NCBI GenBank assembly: GCA_041479575.1
Contig: JBGOYH010000044.1
Span: 1 to 13,874, forward strand
Length of the DNA stretch: 13,874 nucleotides
Source of the DNA: DASPPK01 sp041479575
Lineage (GTDB): Archaea > Thermoproteota > Bathyarchaeia > Bathyarchaeales > Bathycorpusculaceae
Reading direction: 5' to 3'
Position numbers and translations under genes: made by a program. Below are positions 7,583 through 13,645 of the stretch, in pieces. Within the stretch, counting starts at the first letter, position 1. Every line of letters begins with the position of its first letter. The notes under the pieces were generated by a model. The model saw nothing but the letters and a program-made list of their open reading frames with translations, was not told the DNA's origin and ran no database searches.

Positions 7583-8610
7583 AGCAAACTGACTTGGGAA
7601 GAGTGTTCAAGGGCAAAAACATTCTCGTGACTGGTGGAACAGGGTCGATAGGCAGCGAGCTGGTCACGAGACTGTTGAAGTACGATCCTGCGGTAATAAG
7701 AGTCTTCAGTAATGACGAGAACGCCCAGTTCGAGCTGGAGCAGGAACTGAAAGATTACAGTAGCTGTCTTCGATTTCTTGTCGGCGACGTAAGGGACAAG
7801 GAGCGACTCCAAAGAGCCACAGTAAACATAGACATGGTCTTTCATGCCGCTGCTCTGAAACATGTTCCGCTGTGCGAGTATAACCCTTTTGAGGCCATAA
7901 AAACAAATGTAATCGGAACCCAGAATCTGTTAGAGGTTGCAATAGACGAAAACGTAGAGAAAGTAATTGCTATCAGCACGGATAAGGCTGTGAATCCAGC
8001 AAACGTTATGGGCGCTACGAAATTGCTGGCTGAAAGGTTGACCATAGCCGCCAACTACTACAGAGGGCTCAAGAGAACGGTTTTCTCATGTGTGAGATTT
8101 GGGAACGTGTTGGCTTCAAGGGGATCTGTTGTCCAGCTGTTTGAGGAGCAGATACGAAAGGGAGGACCTGTGACGCTTACAGATCCTCAAATGATTAGGT
8201 TTGTGATGAGTATGGACAGGGCCGTTGACTTGGTGCTCAAGGCTGCTCAGATGGCTAGGGGTGAGGAGATATTCATTTTCAAGATGCCGGCTATGCAGAT
8301 AAAGCACTTGGCTGAAGTCATGGTTGAAAAGCTTGGCCCTGAGTACGGCTACAAGCCAGGGGACATCGAAACAAGGTTGATCGGCAAGAGAAAGGGGGAG
8401 AAGCTCTACGAAGAGTTGATGACAGAGGAAGAGGCATTAAATGCTTATGAAACCCAAGATATGTTGTTGGTGCTGCCTCAGACTCCTCAGACGGTTCCAG
8501 CTCCAAGAAATGGCTTTAAAAAAATTCCTTACAGTAAGTATACATCTAAAGACACGATTGAATTGACGAAGAAGCAGATAAGAGACTTGTTAGACTCGAT
8601 ACTGAAGTAG
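7579..8610 (+). CDS. UDP-GlcNAc 4,6-dehydratase, FlaA1/PseB/LegB-type SDR
   Basis: Short-chain dehydrogenase that removes water from UDP-GlcNAc to give a UDP-4-keto-6-deoxy-HexNAc, the entry step to bacillosamine-, legionaminic- and pseudaminic-type sugars. 343 residues: the cytosolic short form without the membrane helices of CapD/PglF. Motifs: TGGTGSIG (18-25), GDVRD (69-73), HAAALKHVP (89-97), STDKA (133-137), MGATK (144-148), RFGNVLASRGSV (173-184), LTDPQMIRF (200-208) and GEKLYEEL (273-280). Met144-xxx-Lys148 in place of the common Tyr-xxx-Lys is the hallmark of this dehydratase group, so it is not a defect. The ATG overlaps the aminotransferase stop. It is the last gene of the long operon; a TTTTT run directly after the stop (8611-8615) may end transcription, and a convergent gene ends 48 nt further. 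Stereochemistry at C5 (PseB-like inversion or retention) cannot be decided by eye. Confidence 0.93.
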   Translation: MKQTDLGRVFKGKNILVTGGTGSIGSELVTRLLKYDPAVIRVFSNDENAQFELEQELKDYSSCLRFLVGDVRDKERLQRATVNIDMVFHAAALKHVPLCEYNPFEAIKTNVIGTQNLLEVAIDENVEKVIAISTDKAVNPANVMGATKLLAERLTIAANYYRGLKRTVFSCVRFGNVLASRGSVVQLFEEQIRKGGPVTLTDPQMIRFVMSMDRAVDLVLKAAQMARGEEIFIFKMPAMQIKHLAEVMVEKLGPEYGYKPGDIETRLIGKRKGEKLYEELMTEEEALNAYETQDMLLVLPQTPQTVPAPRNGFKKIPYSKYTSKDTIELTKKQIRDLLDSILK

Positions 8611-8658
8611 TTTTTGCAACAATCAAAATTAGCAGTCACTTCCCTCGATGAAACGAGC

Positions 8659-9453
8659 CTATTTCTGAGTGTCCAGCGATTTTTTCTTCAGTTTGACGCT
8701 TGCGCGTTTCTTGAATCGTTTCCAGTATTCTTCTTGTACTCCTTTGTTTATTTCGGCGAGGGCAGGTTCGTTCCTGAGGAGTTTCAGTATGTCTTTGAGG
8801 GTGAATATTTTTCCTGGTACATACAGTCTGTCGTAAATCTCCTTCACGAGTTTAAGGTCTTCGGAGTAGTCAAGGGTAATTCTGATCTCCGGGTGTTTCA
8901 ACTCGTTGTCTTCAGGTTCCAGACATTTGACGTCGAAGAGTCCTGTTTCGGTGAAATATGTTCCCCATCCGGTTTCAGTGTTTAGCGTGTCTTTTATCTC
9001 GCAGACTTTTCTTAAAGCGTCAACTTTGACGCCGACAGGGGTCGCACCGAGCGGCAGATTATTCCATTTGATGAAGCTGGCTCCAGTATCTAGGAAGGTT
9101 TGCGCCGTCTTGTCCATAAGTCCGGGGTCGCAGAAAACGTCGTCTCCGTCGACGTTCACTATGAAATCTACGTTGAATTTGACAGCGGCATCGAGGAATC
9201 TTTTCAGGATATCGTGTTCACTTCCTAGAAAGCATTCTGCGCCGCATTTCTTTGCTATGTCAATGAAGATTTTGTCTTCAGGCTGAGTAGTCGTGCACAG
9301 GACAACTAGGTTTGGCAGTTTTGCTGCTCTTGCTCGGTCAATGAGATGTTCTATGAGGCTCTTGCCCTTAACTTCAATCAATGGTTTCTTGGGTAGTCTG
9401 CTTGAGCCAAGTCGAACAGGGATGAAAACTGCGATTTTAGGTATTTGTACCAC
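8659..9453 (-). CDS. CMP-sugar cytidylyltransferase, SpsF/KdsB/NeuA-like (LegF role)
   Basis: Nucleotidyltransferase of 264 residues that most likely activates the nonulosonate made by the convergent operon with CTP. N-terminal FIPVRLGSSRLPKKPL (10-25) is the phosphate-binding loop, with the RLGSSRLP form of the SpsF/KdsB branch rather than the ARSGSKG form of classical NeuA. VNVDGDDVF (99-107) supplies the metal- and sugar-binding acidic residues, and RITLDYSEDL (191-200) lies late in the fold. A Lys-rich tail (248-264) follows. The GTG start at 9453 is supported by a TATAAAA box centred 26 nt upstream, which predicts a leaderless transcript. It is the only gene of the set on the minus strand, so activation can be regulated apart from synthesis. 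Known SpsF-type proteins sit beside NeuB homologues in spore-coat and flagellar clusters, matching this setting. The exact sugar is not determined. Confidence 0.88.
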   Translation of the reverse strand: MVQIPKIAVFIPVRLGSSRLPKKPLIEVKGKSLIEHLIDRARAAKLPNLVVLCTTTQPEDKIFIDIAKKCGAECFLGSEHDILKRFLDAAVKFNVDFIVNVDGDDVFCDPGLMDKTAQTFLDTGASFIKWNNLPLGATPVGVKVDALRKVCEIKDTLNTETGWGTYFTETGLFDVKCLEPEDNELKHPEIRITLDYSEDLKLVKEIYDRLYVPGKIFTLKDILKLLRNEPALAEINKGVQEEYWKRFKKRASVKLKKKSLDTQK

Positions 9454-9475
9454 CGCAAGTCTAGTACAAGCTCAG

Positions 9476-9482
9476 TTTTATA
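9476..9482 (-). promoter_or_regulatory. archaeal TATA box, leaderless promoter of the cytidylyltransferase
   Basis: On the minus strand these bases read TATAAAA. Archaeal transcription starts about 25-27 nt downstream of the box centre (9479), which is 9453, the first base of the GTG start codon. The match of spacing and codon start supports both the start choice and a leaderless mRNA. Confidence 0.65.
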
Positions 9483-9564
9483 GTCTTTTTGTCACATTTT
9501 TCTGGAGCGGACACGATCGAATATCGCTCTTGTAGCGCGCGCCCTATATTCCTAATCTAACAAG

Positions 9565-9576
9565 GAGAACGTTCTC
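9565..9576. promoter_or_regulatory. 12-bp perfect palindrome in the divergent intergenic region
   Basis: GAGAACGTTCTC is a perfect inverted repeat, extendable outward by one G-T and two A-T pairs. It lies between the two divergent promoters, about 55 nt before the TATA box at 9631-9640 and about 85 nt from the minus-strand box. It has the look of a dimeric-regulator operator. No regulator is encoded in the window. Confidence 0.35.
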
Positions 9577-9630
9577 TTTCTTCAATTTTCCCGCAGTATC
9601 TGACTGCACAAAAAAGGGTGAATTGTCAAA

Positions 9631-9640
9631 CTATTTAAAT
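9631..9640 (+). promoter_or_regulatory. archaeal TATA box upstream of the 9680 acetyltransferase
   Basis: CTATTTAAAT matches the archaeal TATA consensus. The predicted start of transcription is near 9662, leaving an 18-nt leader before ATG 9680. This box would lie inside the gene if TTG 9623 were the start, which argues against that codon. Confidence 0.6.
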
Positions 9641-9679
9641 TTCCAACGCTTCAGAAAGATAGATACGAAGTGGAAACGT

Positions 9680-10183
9680 ATGCCAAAGCCAAAGATGGGT
9701 AAGGGCGTAATCGTCGGAAAGAAAGTCCTATTCGGCGAGAAGGTGATTGTCTGGAACTACGTTGTGATAGGGGACAACACGAGAATCGGTGGTGGAACAC
9801 GAATTGGCAGCTTCTGTGACATAGGCAAAGTTGTCAGCGTAGGCAAGAACTGCAACATACAGACGCACGTCACGATCTCGAACGGTTGCAGGATAGGCAA
9901 CAACGTGTTCATAGCTCCCAACAGCACACTTCTGAACGACAAGTTTCCGGTGAGCGAACGCTTGGCCCCGCCTATAATAGAAGATAACGCCATAGTGGGC
10001 GGGTGTGCAGTGATCCTGCCGGGCGTCACGATCGGCGAGGACGCTGTTGTTGCGGCTGGGAGCGTAGTTACGAAAGACGTTGCGGCCAAGACGGTCGTGA
10101 AGGGTGTTCCGGCGAATCCCATAATGACAAGAAAGGAATACGAGGCCAAGAAGAAGAGCTATGTCGAGAAACGGTCACGGTGA
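9680..10183 (+). CDS. hexapeptide N-acetyltransferase, WbpD/WlbB-like
   Basis: CoA-dependent sugar acyltransferase of 167 residues. The frame extends 5' to TTG 9623, but the strong TATA box at 9631-9640 lies downstream of that codon, so ATG 9680 is preferred. Hexapeptide turns run from residue 9 to about 145: VIVGKKVLFGEKVIVW (10-25), IGDNTRIGGGTRIGSFCDIG (30-49), NIQTHVTISNGCRIGNNVFIAPN (59-81), a loop LLNDKFP (84-90) and VGGCAVILPGVTIGEDAVVAAGSVV (106-130), ending KGVPANPI (141-148). The ND loop preceded by VFIAPN is characteristic of WbpD/WlbB, which acetylate the 3-amino group of UDP-GlcNAc3NA, so 3-N-acetylation of a UDP-amino-sugar is the nearest known role. A WbpA-like dehydrogenase relative lies downstream, but no clear WbpB or WbpI homologue is in the window. 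A charged tail (149-167) ends the protein. Confidence 0.88.
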   Translation: MPKPKMGKGVIVGKKVLFGEKVIVWNYVVIGDNTRIGGGTRIGSFCDIGKVVSVGKNCNIQTHVTISNGCRIGNNVFIAPNSTLLNDKFPVSERLAPPIIEDNAIVGGCAVILPGVTIGEDAVVAAGSVVTKDVAAKTVVKGVPANPIMTRKEYEAKKKSYVEKRSR

Positions 10184-10192
10184 AACGACGGA

Positions 10193-10204
10193 GCATGCGC
10201 ATGC
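10193..10204. repeat. perfect palindrome GCATGCGCATGC
   Basis: A 12-bp self-complementary sequence (two GCATGC units in tandem) starts 9 nt after the stop of the acetyltransferase gene and precedes a T-containing stretch. It could be a protein-binding site or part of a 3' hairpin; it has no spacer loop, so a hairpin would be poor. Confidence 0.3.
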
Positions 10205-10266
10205 GACTTTGGCCGGTTTCTTGGATGCTGCTTATGCGTCAACGATCCAGTGATACCGCTTCGGGA

Positions 10267-10276
10267 AGGTTAAAAT
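10267..10276 (+). promoter_or_regulatory. possible TATA element before the dehydrogenase-DUF354-acyltransferase unit
   Basis: AGGTTAAAATAG contains an A/T-rich core resembling an archaeal TATA box with purines before it (BRE-like). The predicted transcript start is near 10300, about 50 nt before ATG 10348/10357. The 173-nt gap after the acetyltransferase stop makes a separate promoter plausible. The match is weaker than the two boxes in the 9454-9679 region. Confidence 0.35.
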
Positions 10277-10356
10277 AGAATTCTAGGACTATGAAGGGTG
10301 CATGGATAATAAGCTTGCTGGCAGATAGCTCAGAGGTTCATTGGGGAATGGTTAGA

Positions 10357-11178
10357 ATGAAAGTGTGTGTCATAGGGCTTGGCAAAATTGGATTCTCAAC
10401 AGCTGAATATGTCAAGAATCGTGGGTTTGAAGTCTTTGGTTATGACATAGACCCCAAAGCCGTGAAGTTTGCAAAGAGCAAGGGCATCAAGGCTTTTGAA
10501 GAGTGGGACAAAATTCCTTCTGACATAGACGTTTTCATCATTTGTATTTACGTTGGATTTGGGAAAGACACCTTAGTGCGACCAGACCTGTCTTCGCTAA
10601 AGGATTTATGCCAGAAGATAATGCGCAAGAACAAGGAATGCTTGATCTCTATTGAAAGTACCCTTCCAGTAGGTACTTGCAGGAAGATGTACAAAGAGAT
10701 TCTGTCGAGCAAGACGTTCTTGATACATGTTCCGCATAGGTGGTACGAGAAGGAACAGGAAGAGCATGGTGTCAACCAAATAAGAGTGTTCGGTGCTATC
10801 AACGCTGAAAGCAGAAAACGTGGTCTCGAGTTCTACGAAGAACGTCTTTCAATACCAATGCATCAAGTTTCGTCCATCGAGTTGGCTGAATTGAGCAAAA
10901 TACTTGAGCAGGCTTTCAGATATGTTCAGATTGCTTTTGCTGAAGAGGTCAAACTCGTTTGTGACGGCAAAAGCATGAGCTTCAAAGAATTGAGAGACGC
11001 GGTCAACACGAAATGGAACATTGATATGCCTGACGCACTTGAGGGAATAGGAGGCCATTGTCTCCCGAAGGACATAAACTTCTATTTGCATTTCGCCAAC
11101 TTTGACCCTGTGATAGCATGTGCATCCATTTTTGCTGACTCTCTTTACAAGCAAAAAAGACGGGAAAAGAATGGCTGA
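10357..11178 (+). CDS. UDP-sugar 6-dehydrogenase homologue lacking the C-terminal UDP-binding domain
   Basis: 273 residues from ATG 10357 (ATG 10348 and ATG 10291 are in frame upstream; the longer forms put 3 or 22 extra residues before the Rossmann strand, unlike the family). The N-terminal NAD domain has VIGLGKIG (5-12) and ends near 165, with ESTLPVGT (100-107). The central helical domain has ELAELSKILEQAFRYVQIAFAEE (175-197) and GIGGHCLPKD (230-239) with the catalytic Cys235 and Asp239; Lys181 is also kept. Two family positions differ: the usual PER motif reads PHR (126-128), and the Asn four residues after Lys181 is Gln185. The roughly 130-residue C-terminal domain of WbpA/WecC/Ugd is missing, and the next gene starts inside the last codons, so it is not a recent frameshift. 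Oxidation of an alternative or non-nucleotide sugar, or partnership with another protein, is possible. Confidence 0.8.
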   Translation: MKVCVIGLGKIGFSTAEYVKNRGFEVFGYDIDPKAVKFAKSKGIKAFEEWDKIPSDIDVFIICIYVGFGKDTLVRPDLSSLKDLCQKIMRKNKECLISIESTLPVGTCRKMYKEILSSKTFLIHVPHRWYEKEQEEHGVNQIRVFGAINAESRKRGLEFYEERLSIPMHQVSSIELAELSKILEQAFRYVQIAFAEEVKLVCDGKSMSFKELRDAVNTKWNIDMPDALEGIGGHCLPKDINFYLHFANFDPVIACASIFADSLYKQKRREKNG

Positions 11179-12226
11179 CGTTTGGCTAGATTGTGCCACC
11201 CCAAAACATGCGATATTGGGGTCAATTCTATATTCGTACTTGACGAAACAAGACATAGACGTTTTGGTGACGGCGAGACAACAGACTCAGACATGTGATT
11301 TACTCAGGATCTTCCACACTCCATTTGTCGAAATCGGTGAATATGGTTCAACCTTAGCCGAGAAACTGCAAAAAGAGGCGGAACGCATTCTTGCGTTGCT
11401 GAGATTGTTTGAGGAGGAGGGCACTCCCAAGGTTTTGTGGACTCATGGTGAGATTTCAGCTGTAAGGACAGCTTTCGGCCTCGAAATTCCAATTGTGCTC
11501 ACGAACGACACTGTTCATGCTGAACACGTCGGAAGATTGTCTGGACCTCTTGTCAACTGTTTGGTTGCGCCTGCATGTTTCGGGTTTTCGTGGGTAGGAT
11601 TCGGGGTTCCGAGACGAAAGACATTCTTCTATGATGGAATAGAAGAGGTGGCGCTGATCAGGGAAATGCGATACCCTGCTCAAACAAGCTCAAGGAGTAG
11701 AAAACGGATACTCTTTAGAAATGTAGAGTACAGTGCAAGTTATTACAGGGGAATTGCGCGTGAGCGCGCTATGAAAATTGATGTAGACAAAATACTGAGG
11801 GAATTGAAAGAAATCGCCGATGTAGTGGTCATGCCAAGGTATGAATCAGAGATGCCATCTCTTGAAAAGTTGAGGGGCGAACACCTAGAAATAGTGACTG
11901 ACACGAGGCTGACCGTTGATGTTCTTAAAGATATCGATTACGTGGTAGGCTCCGGAGGCTCAATCTGCAGAGAATCAGCTCTGTTAGGCATTCCGACAAT
12001 TAGCTTCTGTTTTTGGGATGTAATAGCTCAATATTTGTCCTGCAAAGGTTTCCCAATCTTGCTCGTTGAAGACTCGGAAGAAATCGTAGAAAACGTTGAG
12101 AAATGGTTAGCCAATGGCGGGAAGAAAGTCGATGTCAAAGCCAAATTCGAAAAATTGGAATCCCCAATACCGTTGAGCCTGTCAAAAATCAAAGATGCCG
12201 GAAAAATCCTGAATGTGGAAAATTGA
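11171..12226 (+). CDS. DUF354 family GT-B-fold protein
   Basis: 351 residues from ATG 11171, which overlaps the dehydrogenase stop by 8 nt; the frame runs further 5' but those codons lie within the dehydrogenase gene. It matches the archaeal DUF354 pattern along its length: VWLDCATPKHAI (4-15), VLVTARQQTQT (31-41), THGEISAVRTAFGL (91-104), LTNDTVHAEHVGRLSGPL (110-127), APACF (133-137), YDGIEEVA (154-161), YSASYYRG (187-194), MPRYESEMP (221-229), and VVGSGGSICRESALLGIPTIS (258-278). The family has the two-Rossmann fold shared by MurG and UDP-GlcNAc 2-epimerases and is common in archaeal surface-glycan clusters; its reaction is not established. GSGGSICRESALLG corresponds to the nucleotide-binding loop of GT-B enzymes, so nucleotide-sugar transfer or epimerisation is the likely type of activity. 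The next gene overlaps its stop (TGATG). Confidence 0.88.
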   Translation: MADVWLDCATPKHAILGSILYSYLTKQDIDVLVTARQQTQTCDLLRIFHTPFVEIGEYGSTLAEKLQKEAERILALLRLFEEEGTPKVLWTHGEISAVRTAFGLEIPIVLTNDTVHAEHVGRLSGPLVNCLVAPACFGFSWVGFGVPRRKTFFYDGIEEVALIREMRYPAQTSSRSRKRILFRNVEYSASYYRGIARERAMKIDVDKILRELKEIADVVVMPRYESEMPSLEKLRGEHLEIVTDTRLTVDVLKDIDYVVGSGGSICRESALLGIPTISFCFWDVIAQYLSCKGFPILLVEDSEEIVENVEKWLANGGKKVDVKAKFEKLESPIPLSLSKIKDAGKILNVEN

Positions 12227-13230
12227 TGATGATTGAAGCTGAAAAACGAAAAATCGACAAGTCGGCTGTTCTGAGGAATGTTAACATCAAGGCCAAAAAT
12301 GTAACCATTGCCAAGGATGTCAGTCTGGAAAATGTGAATGTTGAAGCGGCTACATTCATCGTTGGTGAAGGCACACGGATTAATGGTTCAATTTTCCTCT
12401 CACATGGATCTGTTGATATCGGAAGTTACACGCAGATTAAGGAAAACACGTTGCTGAAAGCCTTCAGACATGTGAAAGTTGGAGATCAAACAATCGTTGA
12501 TCGAGGAGTGGTTATCGGAGGCTTACAGAGCGAGTACAGCCAGTTTGAATGTGGAAGCCGCTGTGTAATTCTGCATCATGCATACATCAACACTGCAAGA
12601 GAGGTATTCATAGGAGACAATGTGTGCGTGGGTGGGTACGGCATGATTTTCACCCATGGTAGCTGGCAGAACACCTTCCGGGGATATCCATCACGATTTG
12701 GAGACGTGACCATTAAGGATGACGTCTGGCTGAATTGGCATGTGATTGTCATGCCAGGCGTCACGATCGGCAAGGGAAGCACTGTGGGCAGTGGTTCTGT
12801 TGTAACTAACAACCTGCCTGATTATTGCTTCGCAGTCGGTGTGCCGGCAAGAATAGTGAAAAAGGATGATTATCCCTCTAAGATGAGTTTGAATGATAAA
12901 GACCAGTTGGCAAGAACGGTGCTTCATGATTTTGCAGGCTATGTCAAGAATTTTGTAGGCATCAAATCGGCAAGACTGTCAGAATTCGGCGATGGCCTAA
13001 TTCTTTCCAGTAACGTGGGAAGTCTTCTTTACATTAAAAGAACTGAAAAACTCGACAAACGGGAAATGCCACGTGACACGGATGTTCTTTCTTTCGGAAT
13101 CCCAGAGCTTCTTCGAGAGAAACTTGGATGGATTGAGATAGATAGCGAGACCAAAAGCAGAAAAGTCAACAGAATATCAGAAGAGTTCATCATGTTTGTG
13201 AGACGATATGGCGTGAGGATAAAGTTGTGA
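12226..13230 (+). CDS. hexapeptide-repeat acyltransferase with unrecognised C-terminal domain
   Basis: 334 residues from ATG 12226 (ATG 12229 follows immediately; upstream codons lie inside the DUF354 gene). Residues about 13-212 form a long left-handed beta-helix that starts with degenerate NVNIKAKNVTI-type turns and ends with the acetyltransferase core FTHGSWQNTFRGYP (142-155), IKDDVWLNWHVIVMPGVTIG (163-182), GSTVGSGSVVTNNLP (184-198) and VGVPARIV (204-211). His144 in FTHG is the likely general base. Residues about 217-334 are a separate region, predicted mixed alpha/beta, with no motif I recognise (DQLARTVLHDFAGY 226-239; GIPELLREKLGWIEID 291-306). The N-terminal part could acetylate a hydroxyl or amino group of the glycan; the C-terminal part might bind substrate or a partner. 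It is the last gene of its operon, with about 160 nt before a tRNA gene. Confidence 0.85.
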   Translation: MMIEAEKRKIDKSAVLRNVNIKAKNVTIAKDVSLENVNVEAATFIVGEGTRINGSIFLSHGSVDIGSYTQIKENTLLKAFRHVKVGDQTIVDRGVVIGGLQSEYSQFECGSRCVILHHAYINTAREVFIGDNVCVGGYGMIFTHGSWQNTFRGYPSRFGDVTIKDDVWLNWHVIVMPGVTIGKGSTVGSGSVVTNNLPDYCFAVGVPARIVKKDDYPSKMSLNDKDQLARTVLHDFAGYVKNFVGIKSARLSEFGDGLILSSNVGSLLYIKRTEKLDKREMPRDTDVLSFGIPELLREKLGWIEIDSETKSRKVNRISEEFIMFVRRYGVRIKL

Positions 13231-13286
13231 TAAGTGGCTAAACCGCGCCCATGTTATTTGACTGTTGAGGATCTCAAAGCTCTTGG

Positions 13287-13330
13287 AATTACACAAAGTC
13301 GACTTTCAATTACACAAAATCTTGCACAAA
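13287..13330 (+). repeat. short ACACAAA direct repeats between the acyltransferase gene and tRNA-Val
   Basis: AATTACACAAA occurs at 13287-13297 and 13308-13318 (period 21), and a third CACAAA lies at 13325-13330. The gap 13231-13393 otherwise holds no convincing gene: a frame from GTG 13234 runs straight through the tRNA and is judged spurious. The repeats may be simple sequence or protein-binding sites before the tRNA promoter. Confidence 0.4.
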
Positions 13331-13393
13331 ACAGCAACAGTACAGAAAACCTTAATCTAACACTGTTTAGAGAAGACAAAGAAGAACAGAAGA

Positions 13394-13468
13394 GGGCCGG
13401 TCGTCTAGCTTGGTTAGGACATTGGCTTTACGAGCCAAAGGTCGCCGGTTCAAGTCCGGTCCGGCCCA
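13394..13468 (+). tRNA. tRNA-Val (anticodon UAC)
   Basis: A complete cloverleaf of 75 nt. The acceptor stem GGGCCGG pairs fully with CCGGCCC (13461-13467), followed by discriminator A. The D stem is GTCT/GGAC with GG in the loop. The anticodon stem TTGGC/GCCAA encloses the loop TTTACGA, giving anticodon TAC for GUA and related valine codons. The T stem GCCGG/CCGGT encloses TTCAAGT. Position 8 is T. CC follows the discriminator but the next base is T, so the terminal CCA is not fully encoded and must be added, as is common in archaea. No intron is seen. An A/T-rich element near 13349-13357 could be its TATA box. Confidence 0.95.
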
Positions 13469-13645
13469 CCTATTTTCCGAAATGGAGCCATGATACGAGT
13501 TTTCTGCCGGTTTTCTGGATGCTGGCTTTTCTTCGTTCATAATGTTCAAGATCGATCGTGTAATCGACGCATTACGAAGAATGAAGAAACGTTGATATGC
13601 GTCTTTTTCTCAGATGTCAACAATGTTTTGAACCGATTGGATTTG

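Noticed and set aside
9623..9679. TTG 9623 as the acetyltransferase start
   Set aside because: The TATA box at 9631-9640 is downstream of it and predicts transcription starting near 9662, so this codon would not be in the mRNA.
10320..10360. tRNA-like string TAGCTCAGAGGTT upstream of the dehydrogenase
   Set aside because: It resembles a D arm, but no anticodon arm, T arm or pairing acceptor stem follows; the sequence runs directly into the dehydrogenase start.
13394..13468. tRNA-Val as the attachment site of an integrated island containing the glycan genes
   Set aside because: The glycan genes lie on the 5' side of the tRNA, whereas integration normally leaves the island at the 3' end. No integrase gene and no second copy of the tRNA 3' end were found in the window.
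13234..13542. 102-codon frame after the acyltransferase gene and through the tRNA
   Set aside because: It reads straight through the tRNA-Val cloverleaf; the AGSSPVRPT-like stretch is the usual artefact of translating the T arm and acceptor of a tRNA gene. No family resemblance upstream of it.
13367..13549. 60-codon minus-strand frame over the tRNA
   Set aside because: The WAGPDLNRRP-type stretch is the well-known antisense translation of a tRNA 3' half, not a protein.
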